64,000 bases of DNA, from contig NZ_JAATEN010000023.1 of assembly GCF_012034935.1 (NCBI RefSeq), forward strand, positions 47,955-111,954, given 5' to 3'. Of the stretch, positions 1-8,754 are shown one piece after another. The notes beneath the pieces are model-generated. The model worked only from the letters and a program-made list of their open reading frames with translations, did no database searches and was not told where the DNA came from. The stretch is from Streptomyces zingiberis. Its GTDB lineage: Bacteria; Actinomycetota; Actinomycetes; Streptomycetales; Streptomycetaceae. The translations under genes were made by a program, and so were the position numbers. The stretch's first letter is position 1, and every line of letters starts with the position of its first letter.

Positions 1-102
1 GTTGTAGCGGGCCTCCTCGCACAGTACAAACGCGCTGGCGGCCCGCAGGACTGTCTCGTCGAACTGCCATTGGTCAGTGTGTGCTTCGCCGTGCTCGGAC
101 AT
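1..102 (-). CDS. Partial CDS, unknown function (runs off window start)
   Basis: An ATG at 102 opens a leftward frame that stays open to the first base of the window. It reads MSEHGEAHTDQWQFDE and onward for 34 residues. The start lies 10 bases past the stop of the XRE regulator upstream, so the two are probably co-transcribed. The acidic N-terminus matches no family I recognise. The gene is cut by the window edge, so nothing can be said of its C-terminus. Confidence 0.55.
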   Translation of the reverse strand, partial: MSEHGEAHTDQWQFDETVLRAASAFVLCEEARYN

Positions 103-111
103 GCGGGCAGC

Positions 112-1383
112 CTACGAGCCACCACTGACAGTCGGGGTCCGGTACTGCGGCGGGATGAGGTCTTCAAGGCCGTCGGTGGGGACCGTCGGATACAGCTCGC
201 GGTACTGGGAGAGGTAGTCGGCGATGTGTCTCCAGCCGGAGGCTGAGGGATACCAGGCGTGCCGCCCCCAGGTTGCTCCGTCGGGGAGTCTGTGTTCGAG
301 GTAGCCCCGAGAGGGTGCTTCCTGGCCGGGACCGGTTTTGACCGTCAAGTGGAGGCGAGCCCGGCCGACCAGGTCGTAATCGCCGCCGTCCTGACTGGCA
401 TAGGCAACGCGCACCAATGTGCGCCACAACCACACCGACATCATGGGGGCGGGAGTGCTCTGGCTACGGGAAACGCCGAGGCCGGCGCGGGCAACTGCCC
501 TACCCCGCTTGGTCATCTCGACCCGGGTCCGCTTGATCAGCCCGGCTCCGGGAATCGTGACGGTGTCGTGGTGAACAGTGATCAGGCCGCGCCGATTCAG
601 TGCGGCGATGGAGGGGCCAGTGCCGGGGTCATGGACGCCGCGGTCGCGGAGGCGTTCCTGAAGACGGCTGTAGCCAGTGATCTCCGGCGGGGCGTAGAGG
701 GCGAGCGTCATCTTCCGCCACTCGGCGGCGGGGCGGCGCTGGCCGGTGTGCGCGTAGCGCTCACGCTCTGCCCGCTGTTCTTCCATGTCTTGGAGGAAGC
801 AGGCTTCCAGGTAGATCCGCTGGCGGTCATTGAGACTGTTCCACGTTTCCGTGTGGGTGGAGAGTTCCGTGCGGGGTCCCGGCCTCGGCAGTACCGGGGC
901 GGGCTCGTCAGGCCGGGTTCTGCGCCATGCATCAACGACCACGTGCTCGGGGAGCTTGTAAACCAAGGCGAGGGCCTTGGCCAGGCGGCCGGCGTGCTCG
1001 GGGGTGGAGCAGGCTGTACCGCGTACGGGCAGGCCGCGTTCAAGGCGGAGCAGCTTGGCGCTGTCGAAGCTGATGCCGCGCATGACTTTCCTGCCGGATA
1101 CGGCCTGCGCCGCGTGGTCAGCACTGCTGAACCCGGCTTCTCGTCGAAGATCGCGGAGAGTCGCACTCCCCCTGGGGCGGTTCGTGAGGTAGTGAACATC
1201 GACCTTGAAGAAGCTCATCAGAGCGTGCAGTTGGCGGGCTTCCGGTTTGCGCTGACCACTCTCCCAGTAGGCGACGGTCCGCTGAGTGACGCCTACCGCG
1301 TCAGCGAGCGCGCGACGGCTCACTCCCCCTAGTTCCCGCAACTGCCGAAGAACTTCAGGTTTGAACGACTCTTCTCGTCCCAT
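112..1383 (-). CDS. XRE-family helix-turn-helix transcriptional regulator
   Basis: This 423-residue protein begins with a classic HTH_XRE domain (about residues 12-65), including the stretch SRRALADAVGVTQRTVAYWE and the following GQRKPEARQL. A second helical region follows at about 75-115. The remaining roughly 300 residues have no recognised domain, though the segment near 230-300 (start TLALYAPPEITGYSRLQERL) could form a winged helix. This is much longer than phage-type repressors (100-250 aa), so it may sense a ligand or partner. A 13-bp palindrome lies about 20 bp upstream of the start and suggests autoregulation. It is followed closely by the partial gene at 1-102. The DNA-binding role is well supported; its targets are unknown. 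Confidence 0.88.
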   Translation of the reverse strand: MGREESFKPEVLRQLRELGGVSRRALADAVGVTQRTVAYWESGQRKPEARQLHALMSFFKVDVHYLTNRPRGSATLRDLRREAGFSSADHAAQAVSGRKVMRGISFDSAKLLRLERGLPVRGTACSTPEHAGRLAKALALVYKLPEHVVVDAWRRTRPDEPAPVLPRPGPRTELSTHTETWNSLNDRQRIYLEACFLQDMEEQRAERERYAHTGQRRPAAEWRKMTLALYAPPEITGYSRLQERLRDRGVHDPGTGPSIAALNRRGLITVHHDTVTIPGAGLIKRTRVEMTKRGRAVARAGLGVSRSQSTPAPMMSVWLWRTLVRVAYASQDGGDYDLVGRARLHLTVKTGPGQEAPSRGYLEHRLPDGATWGRHAWYPSASGWRHIADYLSQYRELYPTVPTDGLEDLIPPQYRTPTVSGGS

Positions 1384-1402
1384 ACCGCTTCAGAGAACAG
1401 CA

Positions 1403-1415
1403 TGGAACAGTTCCA
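1403..1415. promoter_or_regulatory. Palindromic candidate operator upstream of the XRE gene
   Basis: TGGAACAGTTCCA is a perfect 13-bp palindrome about 20 bp upstream of the XRE start codon. The hexamer GAACAG occurs again at 1394-1399. Position and symmetry fit an operator for the adjacent XRE protein, but binding is inferred. Confidence 0.45.
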
Positions 1416-1580
1416 CGCAACCGTCCGAAACAGCTAGAGTCCAAAAGATCCAAGAAAGATAGGTATTCGTCTCAGTGGTACGCAAGTCAGTTCTCGCCGA
1501 ACCAGGGTTGCGTCCGTGCCGCGAGATAAGCCACCTGGCCGTGGCACGTGCAGTGATGGGCACGCCGAGCACAAACTCTG

Positions 1581-2951
1581 TCAGCGGGATCGGCTGGCCT
1601 GTCCCGTGGCTGCACTCGGAGGCGGTGCTGTGGGAGTGGTGATGGGGTGCATGGTGTGCCTCACCTTCACGGGGCTGTGCGTCCGGGGTCCGGTGCCGTG
1701 GGCGAGGGTCTCGGCGAGGTCGGCCAGCAGCGAGCTGGGGGTATAGGGGGATGCCGTGACGTTCCAGGTTGGGCGGTCGATGCTGGGGCCGGCCCAGAGG
1801 GTCCAGGTGACGAGCGTGCTGTTCGGCGTCTGGGCGGCGAAGGCGTCGAACTGGATGCCAGCGTCCCCGGACGGGGTTGTCCAGTGGATCCAGCGTCCGT
1901 CGATGGTGTGCTTCCATCCGGCGTCGGTGAGGGGCTTGGTGGCGGCGGTGACGGTCTTCTCGTTGACGGGGCTCCCGATGGCGGTGTCCCATCCGTCGCC
2001 TTCGGCGAGGTGGTGCAGCAGGGTCTGGAGCACAGGGGCGGGGGTGGTGCCGGTCGCGGTGAGGTGCCACATCCGGTCGGAGACGGGCGTCTCGTAGGCC
2101 GCCACGGTCCAGGCGGTCTCGCGGGGGTGGGCTTCGTGGACGCGCTCGATGCGCAGGGTCTGGGATTCGTGGATCGCGTGGGTGGTGTCGTCGGAGAAGG
2201 TGCGCCATTTCTCCCAGTCGCCGTGTGCCGCGAGGAACTGGTCGAGGAGGGCGTCGTGGTCGCCGGCATCGGCGGCGTAGGCGGGCACGATCTCCGGTTC
2301 CGGGGCGGGTGGTTCGGCTTCTGTGGCGGGTATGTCGAGCGAGGTGCGGGCTTCGGCGGCGGCGCGCTCGGTGTCGGTCATGGGCGCAGGGCCAGGGCGC
2401 ATGGTGTCGCCGTGGAGGCGTTCGAAGGCTGTGAGGGCCTGGGCGGGTGAGTCGAAGGTGTCAGCGATCTGCCGCAGGTGGTTCTCGCCGTGGAGGTAGA
2501 CGCTCTTGCCGCTGTCGCGGTACGTGGCGACGGCGACGGTGGTGCCGCTGTCGTCGGCGTGGGCGTGGATGATGAGCCGGCCGTGACGGATGTCGTCGTA
2601 GATCTTCTGAGCTTCGTTGGAGACCTCCCGGATCTCCGCCCGGGTGCACCAGGGCATCGGGTAGTTGGCCCAGGTCCATTCCTCCTCGATCGCTTCGCGG
2701 AGCCGGGGGGTGATCTCGGTGATGAGGCCGTCTACGGCCAGCGCCTGTGCGGCCTTCTCGGCCCAGTGGGGCTCTTCGTGGTCGATGCGGGCCATGACCA
2801 GGGTGTCTTCGTCGAGGATTTCGAAGCCGTGGGCGGTCAGCGCAGCGCGGGCCTGCCCTCGTTGAGGGCCGGTGATCGTGGCGGTGACGGCGCTGGTGTG
2901 GGTGGGGTGGGTGTCGAGGCAGACATATGCGTCGGTGGAGGGGGACGTCAC
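1581..2951 (-). CDS. DUF317-domain protein with N-terminal alpha/beta module
   Basis: This 456-residue protein ends in a DUF317 repeat, a family common on Streptomyces plasmids with no known function. The signature is visible around residues 335-410: WIHWTTPSGDAGIQFDAF, then TLWAGPSIDRPTWNVTA and a helix with SSLLADLAETL. Residues 30-80 (ALTAHGFEILDEDTLVMARI, then AAQALAVDGL) resemble a small alpha/beta unit found in many proteins of this element. The GTG start at 2951 lies downstream of the DnaB-N-like gene. The C-terminal 30 residues are low complexity and probably disordered. Confidence 0.75.
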   Translation of the reverse strand: MTSPSTDAYVCLDTHPTHTSAVTATITGPQRGQARAALTAHGFEILDEDTLVMARIDHEEPHWAEKAAQALAVDGLITEITPRLREAIEEEWTWANYPMPWCTRAEIREVSNEAQKIYDDIRHGRLIIHAHADDSGTTVAVATYRDSGKSVYLHGENHLRQIADTFDSPAQALTAFERLHGDTMRPGPAPMTDTERAAAEARTSLDIPATEAEPPAPEPEIVPAYAADAGDHDALLDQFLAAHGDWEKWRTFSDDTTHAIHESQTLRIERVHEAHPRETAWTVAAYETPVSDRMWHLTATGTTPAPVLQTLLHHLAEGDGWDTAIGSPVNEKTVTAATKPLTDAGWKHTIDGRWIHWTTPSGDAGIQFDAFAAQTPNSTLVTWTLWAGPSIDRPTWNVTASPYTPSSLLADLAETLAHGTGPRTHSPVKVRHTMHPITTPTAPPPSAATGQASRSR

Positions 2952-3014
2952 GAAGGGTGCTCGCTTCTGCCGGTGGCCGGATCGTTGAAGGGCCGGCCAC
3001 CGGCGGGTTCGGGG

Positions 3015-4148
3015 TCAGCGGGAGATACGGGCGGGTGGCACCGTGGTCCGTGGCGGGCCGGCCCTGGGCGGTGCGGTGGCCCTGGTGCGCGCGGGCGTGG
3101 TCGTGGGTGCGGGTGAGGTGGCGTGGTGCCAGCGGGCGCGTGCAGCGGACAGGTCGGCGAGCGCGCGGCGGCTGCCGACGACGAGCTGGTACGGCGTGAT
3201 CGCCGGGTCGTCGGTGAACGCCTCGATACGGCGCCCCACTTGATGCGCGGTCGCCAGGACGGAGCGCTGGAGGATCCGCTCGCCCCAGTACTCAGCGGAA
3301 CCGGCTGGCGCTCCGAGGAGGTCGAGCAGCTCTGCCGGTTCGGCCCCCGACGCGAGGAGGCCGCGCTGCTGGGCCTCCCACAGGACGGTGACCGGGTCAA
3401 CAGGGGCACGGCGCCGGGCCAGAGCGGTCAGGCACTGCCACAGACCGGCGTGCAGAGGATGGGTGAAGTCGTCGGCGGTCAGCCACCGCATCTGCTCGAC
3501 GTCAGCTGGGTGCGCTGTCGCGGTTGCGAGCAGCAGCCGCTCCTCCTCGAATGCTTCCTCATCGTTGTCGAAGTTGGCTGCCAGCGCGGGTGCGGGGGTG
3601 CGGGGCAGGTAGCCGGAGTGCGCCGGGAACCTGGCGGCGATGTTGTCCACTGCGCGGGTGAGGGCGTCGGCTGCGGCGAGGGTGGTGGGTACCGGGTGCG
3701 GGAGCGTGACGTCTGTCGCGGTCTGCGCGAGGCGCTCGGCGTGGGCGCGCAGGGTACGGCGGGCATGCTCGGTCTCGATCATCCGGGCGTACGCGGACGC
3801 GTGCTTGGGCCAGGGGCAGACCTGGATGAGTGTGTGCAGGTAGGAGGCGGTCAGTCCGCGGGCGTGCTCGCGGGCGGCGGTGAGTACCGCGTTCAGCCAG
3901 GTGGTGTCCTTGGCGTGCTGGTTTGGGTCGGGGGCTGGCAGGGCGCGGATTGCGGCGAACAGGGTGCCGTGCGCGTGGTTGGAGAACGAGTCGGGTTCGA
4001 TCCCGGCTGCGTCGGTGAGGCGGTGGGGTTGAAGGAGGAGGGCGCCGAGGAGGGCCTGCTCGGCGTAGTACACGGGCTGGGACGGATGCGTGTCGGGCAG
4101 GTCGTCGAGGTCGTCCTCGGGTTCGTCGGGGGCGAGGGTGCGGGGCAT
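3015..4148 (-). CDS. DnaB-like helicase N-terminal domain protein, no ATPase domain
   Basis: The 377-residue product carries two DnaB-N-type helical segments. The first is at about residues 25-120 (QPVYYAEQALLGALLLQPHR, then DSFSNHAHGTLFAAI), the second at about 180-270 (EEERLLLATATAHP, then LTADDFTHPLHAGLWQCLTA). In replicative DnaB this domain binds primase and forms the hexamer collar. Here the RecA-like helicase domain is absent and a basic, Pro/Thr-rich tail follows instead. It may modulate host DnaB or recruit it to the element. The ATG at 4148 overlaps the stop of the cytosine methyltransferase (TGATG), which implies translational coupling. Confidence 0.8.
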   Translation of the reverse strand: MPRTLAPDEPEDDLDDLPDTHPSQPVYYAEQALLGALLLQPHRLTDAAGIEPDSFSNHAHGTLFAAIRALPAPDPNQHAKDTTWLNAVLTAAREHARGLTASYLHTLIQVCPWPKHASAYARMIETEHARRTLRAHAERLAQTATDVTLPHPVPTTLAAADALTRAVDNIAARFPAHSGYLPRTPAPALAANFDNDEEAFEEERLLLATATAHPADVEQMRWLTADDFTHPLHAGLWQCLTALARRRAPVDPVTVLWEAQQRGLLASGAEPAELLDLLGAPAGSAEYWGERILQRSVLATAHQVGRRIEAFTDDPAITPYQLVVGSRRALADLSAARARWHHATSPAPTTTPARTRATAPPRAGPPRTTVPPARISR

Positions 4149-5416
4149 CAGGCAGCCAGGGTGAAGTCGTCGGGGTCGAGGGACACGCGGAGGTGCGGGG
4201 CGAGGAGGTGGCCGGCGAGCAGCGGGGGCACAGCGTTGCCGATCTGGGAGAACTTCTGGCCCTTGTTTCCCTGCCAGGGGTAGTCGGCGGGGAAGGTCTG
4301 GAGGATGCCGGCTTCGCGGGCGGTGATCCGGATCGGCTCCGGCGCGGCCTGGGCCTCGTCCTCTGGCCGGGTGCCGATGGGCTCGGCGATCCAGGTGCAC
4401 TCGTTCGCCCGATGCCCGAAGAACAGCGTCCCGGCCGGCTCCTCGATCGATCTGACGGTGGCGTTGGCCTGGTTGTTGCTGCGCAGGGACCAGGACCAGC
4501 GGTGTGCCTCGGCGGTGAACGTGGGAGCCGGGGCGGTGGCCGAACGGTTCTCTTTGGGGCGCGTGGCCCAGCCCGACCCTTCGCGCCGGGAGGCCAGGAC
4601 GATCTCCGCGCCGACGCGGGGTGCCCAGGTGCCGCGATCGCGGGCGTCGGAGAGGGTCTTGCGTGAGCCGGAGGGGAAGGGCTCGGGGCCGCCTCCTGGT
4701 CCGCCGCCTGCACACACCGTGGGGACGGGCCGGTCGGTGGCGCCCCAGCCGAGAGCCTCGGCCATGGACACCCATCGGGCGCGGCCCGGCCCGAACAGTG
4801 AATGGGGCTCGGCGACCTGGGCGTGGGTGGGCGCGGGCGGTTCGGCCGTACGGACGCGGGAAGCGAGCAGGATCGCGCGCCTTCTCGTCTGGGGTACGCC
4901 GTAGTCGGCGGCGTTGAGAATGCCGGTCCACACAGAGAATCCCCACCGGCGGAGGATGGCCGCGTACTGGCGCCACAGCGGCAACACGTCGGGGACCTCC
5001 TCCATCGCGACCCACTCCGGTTCGCCCACCGTGTTCAGGGCGCGGAGGTAGCGCATGGGCTCGGCGGCCAGCAGGCTGCGCTCGTCCCGGCAAGAGGCGA
5101 GCAGCTTGGCGCGGGTATCGCGGCCGGCGGCGAGATCCGCGACGGCCTGGTGCACCAGCGGCTGGTCCACCAAGCCGAGGCGCTTGCCGGCCATCGACCA
5201 CGCCTGACACGGAGGACTCGCAATGAGCCCGACGGTCCGTCCGAGGAACGGCCGGACGGGATACATGGCCACGTCCGTGCGAATCGTCAACTGCCCTGCT
5301 GCCGCACGGGTCTTGCAGGCCCACTCGTCCCATTCCAGCCCGATGTCCCGTACGCCGAGGACGTTCAGAGCGTGGCTCCATCCACCCGGTCCCGCAAACA
5401 GGTCCAGAGTGATCAA
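4148..5416 (-). CDS. DNA (cytosine-5-)-methyltransferase
   Basis: This 422-residue enzyme shows the ordered motifs of C5-methyltransferases: SAM-binding DLFAGPGG (5-12), the catalytic loop SPPCQAWS with nucleophile Cys70, the EEVP variant of motif VI (Glu140), QTRRR (176-180) and a C-terminal GNAVPPLLAG motif X. It would transfer a methyl group to cytosine C5 in a sequence-dependent way. No restriction endonuclease is adjacent, so it looks like an orphan that could protect the element during entry. The TTG start overlaps the stop of the PP-loop gene upstream (TTGA), and its own stop overlaps the DnaB-N gene. The target-recognition region at about 200-330 is not recognisable. Confidence 0.93.
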   Translation of the reverse strand: MITLDLFAGPGGWSHALNVLGVRDIGLEWDEWACKTRAAAGQLTIRTDVAMYPVRPFLGRTVGLIASPPCQAWSMAGKRLGLVDQPLVHQAVADLAAGRDTRAKLLASCRDERSLLAAEPMRYLRALNTVGEPEWVAMEEVPDVLPLWRQYAAILRRWGFSVWTGILNAADYGVPQTRRRAILLASRVRTAEPPAPTHAQVAEPHSLFGPGRARWVSMAEALGWGATDRPVPTVCAGGGPGGGPEPFPSGSRKTLSDARDRGTWAPRVGAEIVLASRREGSGWATRPKENRSATAPAPTFTAEAHRWSWSLRSNNQANATVRSIEEPAGTLFFGHRANECTWIAEPIGTRPEDEAQAAPEPIRITAREAGILQTFPADYPWQGNKGQKFSQIGNAVPPLLAGHLLAPHLRVSLDPDDFTLAA

Positions 5417-6345
5417 GAGGCCAGTCCGAAGTCGTCCTGGGCCAGCTCGACTTCACCGCGGCAGGCCCACGGGGAACAACCGTCGATGACGCCCTGCTCC
5501 AGTTCCTCAAGGTCCGGTCCGGTGTCGGTGAGTTCCTCCTGCATCGCCGCCCATTCGGCGGCGGTGACGTGGTCGATCGGGGCTTCGCTGAGAGGGACGC
5601 GGGAGCGGTGGAGAAACGCCTCACCGAGCAGCCTGTTGCCGGTGGCGTTGGCGCGGGCGTTCCCCTTGCGGATGGCCGCATCGAACTCCACCACGTCTTC
5701 CCATTCCTCAGGGGAGTTGTCGCGGATATTCCGCCATTGGGCGTTTCCGTGGAACGGGCACCCGAGGCAGCTCGACTTCGGGGTGTCGGCCAGCCCGAGC
5801 GAGGTCAGGTAGCGAACGCAGTCGGATCGCGACCAGCCCATATCGATGAGCGGGTGCCGGTTGCGCATGTACTTCACATCGGCGTCCTTGGCCCGATGGA
5901 ATTCATCGGTGGAAATGCCGACCCACTGCTCGACGAACACGCCCTTGGGGATGCGTGCCGGATAGGGGTAGCCGAGGAGTTCCCGGACTTTCTTCTTGAT
6001 CGGCTTTATTTTGTATTCCCCGGTGCATTGGCGCCTGGTCATACCGGGTCTGGCATCCTTGTTGAGGACGTAGAGCGGCATGGACGCGAATCGGTGGTCC
6101 GGGTCCAGGGCGTCCTTGCGAATGTTTCCGGAGGAGACGCGCAGGACAGGTATGCCTGCGGGTTCGGCTATCTCGCGTTCCAGGCGGTCTAGATGTGCAT
6201 ATACGGCCCTGGGTTCCCATCCTGTGTCGGCGAAAATCGCGTAGTCGACCTTGGGGAGAATTCGTTTGGCTGACAGGGCGAGCATGGCGCTGGACTGAAT
6301 CCCGGCGCCTAGTGAAATTGCTCGGAAAGCGGGACGTTCGGAAAT
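5413..6345 (-). CDS. PAPS-reductase/PP-loop family protein (adenine nucleotide alpha-hydrolase fold)
   Basis: The PP-loop SLGAGIQSSA, which binds the ATP/PAPS phosphates, sits upstream of the first ATG (6285). The frame has no ATG, GTG or TTG before it, back to a stop. ATT at 6345 lies 6 bases after GAAGGA and puts the loop at residues 11-20 of a 310-residue protein, so I take ATT as the start. Cys-rich segments RRQCTGEYKIKP and SSCLGCPFHGNAQW follow. Relatives occur in phages and in DndC-type DNA sulfur modification. Here it precedes a C5-methyltransferase with a 4-base overlap, suggesting a joint DNA-modification role. Codons near 5990-6060 are unusually AT-rich for this window, hinting at separate acquisition. 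Its substrate is unknown. Confidence 0.82.
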   Translation of the reverse strand: MSERPAFRAISLGAGIQSSAMLALSAKRILPKVDYAIFADTGWEPRAVYAHLDRLEREIAEPAGIPVLRVSSGNIRKDALDPDHRFASMPLYVLNKDARPGMTRRQCTGEYKIKPIKKKVRELLGYPYPARIPKGVFVEQWVGISTDEFHRAKDADVKYMRNRHPLIDMGWSRSDCVRYLTSLGLADTPKSSCLGCPFHGNAQWRNIRDNSPEEWEDVVEFDAAIRKGNARANATGNRLLGEAFLHRSRVPLSEAPIDHVTAAEWAAMQEELTDTGPDLEELEQGVIDGCSPWACRGEVELAQDDFGLAS

Positions 6346-7319
6346 GACGGGTCCTTCGGGAGGTGAGAGTCAGCGTCTGGCCCGGTGGCGAGGTGGGCGA
6401 TGCGCGCGCTGATGAGTGCGGGGTGGCGGATGGGCAGGGCGTGCGTGGTGCGCGGGAGGATCTCCAGACGGGACCTGCTCAGGCGATCGGCCAGCTGCCT
6501 CGTGTGGGTGGCGGGGATGTGCTGGTCGTCCGCGCCGGCCATCAGCAGCAGTCGCCCGCCGAGCTGCTCCAGCGTGGGCAGGTGGCGGGCCCGGTAGCGG
6601 CGGAGGGACTGCCAGAGCGCGGCGAGATCGGCGGTGGGTGTGTGGCGTACGCCGTGACGGCACGGCGGCGGCCCGTCGTCCGGCCCGGTGCCGGGGCGGG
6701 GGGTAAGGGTGTAGCGGTGGGTGTCCGGCAGCAGGCGTCGCACCCGGTCTACCGCCTGGGGTGCGTAGGCGCAGGTCAGGGCGAACAGGCTGCGTCCGGC
6801 GGCCAGAAGCAGGGCGCGCGGGCTGCGGCCGGGCAGCACGCTCGCGCCGTGGGCGGTGGCCGACAGCAGCACCATGCCCCGGATCCGGGGCAGAAGCTGG
6901 GGGTGCAGTGCGGCGAGTTCCTGGAGGACGAGTGCGCCCAGGGAGTGGCCGGCGAGCACCAGCGGTCCGGTGGGGGCGAGGGCGCGCAGGATGTGGTGCA
7001 GGTCGTCGGCGAGCTGCTCGATGGTCAGCGGTGCTTGGCCGCGCGGGGTGCGGCCGTGCGCGCGCTGGTCGTAGCGCAGCACGTTGAAGCCCAGGCTGGT
7101 CAGGTGCCGGGTGTGGAGGCGCCACAGGTCCGCGGTGACCGACGCGCCGTGCACCAGCACGATCGTTGCGCCGTTGGGCTGCGGGCGGGCTGGGATGTCG
7201 CGGTAGACGGACAGTGCCGTGCCGTCAGCGGTGGGGACCGACAACACCTCCGTGGCAGAACGCGGATTGAGCACAGAGGGACTCCGGAGAGGGATTAGTT
7301 GAGTCCGGGCGCCGTCCAT
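6309..7319 (-). CDS. Alpha/beta hydrolase
   Basis: This 336-residue protein has the full serine-hydrolase pattern: oxyanion strand IVLVHGASVTADLW, nucleophile elbow AGHSLGAL, acid strand LLLMAGADDQHIP and a C-terminal histidine in RTTHALP. It would hydrolyse an ester, amide or similar bond; the substrate cannot be inferred. The frame is open further upstream, but that part overlaps the preceding gene and looks non-coding. The ATG at 7319 is taken as start; GTG at 7274, 7 bases after GGAG, is an alternative. Its 3' end overlaps the ATT-started PP-loop gene by 37 bases. Confidence 0.85.
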   Translation of the reverse strand: MDGARTQLIPLRSPSVLNPRSATEVLSVPTADGTALSVYRDIPARPQPNGATIVLVHGASVTADLWRLHTRHLTSLGFNVLRYDQRAHGRTPRGQAPLTIEQLADDLHHILRALAPTGPLVLAGHSLGALVLQELAALHPQLLPRIRGMVLLSATAHGASVLPGRSPRALLLAAGRSLFALTCAYAPQAVDRVRRLLPDTHRYTLTPRPGTGPDDGPPPCRHGVRHTPTADLAALWQSLRRYRARHLPTLEQLGGRLLLMAGADDQHIPATHTRQLADRLSRSRLEILPRTTHALPIRHPALISARIAHLATGPDADSHLPKDPSFPNVPLSEQFH

Positions 7320-7411
7320 GCGGCGCTTGGGTGGGAAGTCGTCCGGTCCACATGGCGGCTGGCCACGTGAAACGGGCGGGGCCAAGGAGCGGGCTTCGCG
7401 GGCTCGGGCGC

Positions 7412-7886
7412 TCAGCGGCGGCGGGCACTCGGCGCGCTGCTGTCCTGAGCGGTGGGGTGTGCGGTGAAGTGCCGCGGTGGCGCGGGTGGCCACAGGTGGG
7501 TCACCGAGGCCGGGAAGGTGGCCTGAGCGAGGTGGTTGAGGACGGCCAGCCCTTTGTGGGTCAGTGCCAGGCGCTGGCCGATGAGAGATGCGGGGTGGGC
7601 GGCTGCGTCGCGGTAGGCCAGGCCCTTGCGTTCCAGGGCGTGCCACGTGGTGATCGCGATGTGTGACGAGGTCTGGGTGTCCACGTACGGCGAGCCGTTA
7701 CTCCGCAGCCGGACCCGGCTGGGTGTCCGGGCGAGGACCCGCAGGGCGGCGCGCTGCTGCCAGCTCAGGCGGCGCGCGATGGCGGACAGCCCGGAGGCGG
7801 AGAACGGCGGTTCGGCAGGGCCGCAGGGCTGGGTGTCGCCACTCCGTGGAAGGGGAGGGCGGGCGGGGTGGCGGGGCGCCGGTCAT
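7412..7886 (-). CDS. Winged-helix-like protein, apparent single-base frameshift near its start
   Basis: The C-terminal half (from about 7760 down) encodes a clear winged-helix pattern including HIAITTWHALERKGLAYRD and GQRLALTHKGLAVL. It matches the C-terminus of the next gene upstream. That frame has no ATG or GTG until 7684, which would cut the domain in half. An ATG at 7886, overlapping the upstream stop (ATGA), opens another frame. The two join if one extra base is present in the C-rich stretch around 7840-7870, giving about 157 residues; 475 bases is one more than a multiple of three. A DNA-binding role is inferred. A real start inside the second frame remains possible. Confidence 0.55.
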
Positions 7887-8725
7887 CGCGTGCGTCCCGC
7901 GGCCTGCTTCGTTGCTGGAGGCGTTACCGCCGCTGCTTGGGTGACGGATGTGGAGGGGTTGTGATGGGCGAGGGCACGGTGGCCTTTGGCGGTGACCTGG
8001 AGGCGCTGGCCCTGGTGCAGGGACGTCGTGGTGTCCACGCCGACGAGTTCTCGCTTGATCAGGGCGTTGAGCGTGGCGACGTTCACGGTGGCCCTGTCCT
8101 TGTCGATGGCCTTGAGCACGCCGTATCGGCTGATCACGTAGCGGATGCCGCCGCCTGCGGACAGCCGGGCGAGGACGGCGTACTGGCTGTCCGTGATCTT
8201 CGGCGGTGGGATCGCCTGGTTCTGGTTCTGTTCGGCGTGCTGCTTCAGGTCCCGGGTGATGCCGCTGGCGAGGTAGTAGCAGCCGGTGTGGGCCAGGTCG
8301 AGCTGATGGGCGGCATCCGCGAGGTGCCCCGCCATGGCCGGGACTGCCTCCGCGTGCCGTGCCTGGCGCACGGCTGCTTCATCGGTCGGCGGGCCGGGAA
8401 ACGCGGCGCCCTCCAGCGGATTGGTTTCCAGCGCGCAGGCCAGGTCGGATGCGGCGATGCTGGCGGCGGAGACGACAGAGGCGAGTGCTTCCAGAGACGG
8501 GCGGCTGCCGGGTACCGCGGTGTACTGACTGCCGTCGAGGGCGCCGAGGCGTTCCATGGCCCGTTGGACCAGCTCGTGGGTGGCCACGATCTTCGAGGTG
8601 AGCTGCTGCCGGGCGTTGGTGCCGGGTGTGAGGGTGAGGGAGCGGATCTCGCTGTGCAGGTCCTCGAAATCGCTGCCGAGCTGCCGCAGGCGGGCGATCT
8701 CGGCGTTCAGATCGATCTGTTGCAT
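7883..8725 (-). CDS. Helical protein with C-terminal winged-helix domain
   Basis: The 280-residue product starts with a probable coiled coil (NAEIARLRQLGSDFEDLHSE). A helical core rich in Ala and Leu follows, and from about residue 180 a winged-helix-like segment (SQYAVLARLSAGG through VATLNALIKRELVG and GQRLQVTAKGHRAL). The same C-terminal pattern recurs in the gene downstream and at 41.5-42.2 kb. This is a small paralogous set, probably DNA-binding or protein-protein regulators. ATG start; its stop overlaps the next start by four bases. Confidence 0.7.
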   Translation of the reverse strand: MQQIDLNAEIARLRQLGSDFEDLHSEIRSLTLTPGTNARQQLTSKIVATHELVQRAMERLGALDGSQYTAVPGSRPSLEALASVVSAASIAASDLACALETNPLEGAAFPGPPTDEAAVRQARHAEAVPAMAGHLADAAHQLDLAHTGCYYLASGITRDLKQHAEQNQNQAIPPPKITDSQYAVLARLSAGGGIRYVISRYGVLKAIDKDRATVNVATLNALIKRELVGVDTTTSLHQGQRLQVTAKGHRALAHHNPSTSVTQAAAVTPPATKQAAGRTR

Positions 8726-8754
8726 GGTGCTGTTCCGGGGAGGGGACGTGGTGG

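Noticed and set aside
4149..5681. A long upstream extension of the DnaB-N-like frame through the methyltransferase
   Set aside because: It runs antiphase to a methyltransferase with all conserved motifs and is composed of Arg/Pro/Gly-rich shadow sequence. The DnaB-N start at 4148 overlaps the methyltransferase stop as expected for coupled genes.
7320..7646. N-terminal extension of the alpha/beta hydrolase
   Set aside because: The extra residues are shadow-like and overlap the winged-helix gene. The hydrolase fold is complete from 7319.
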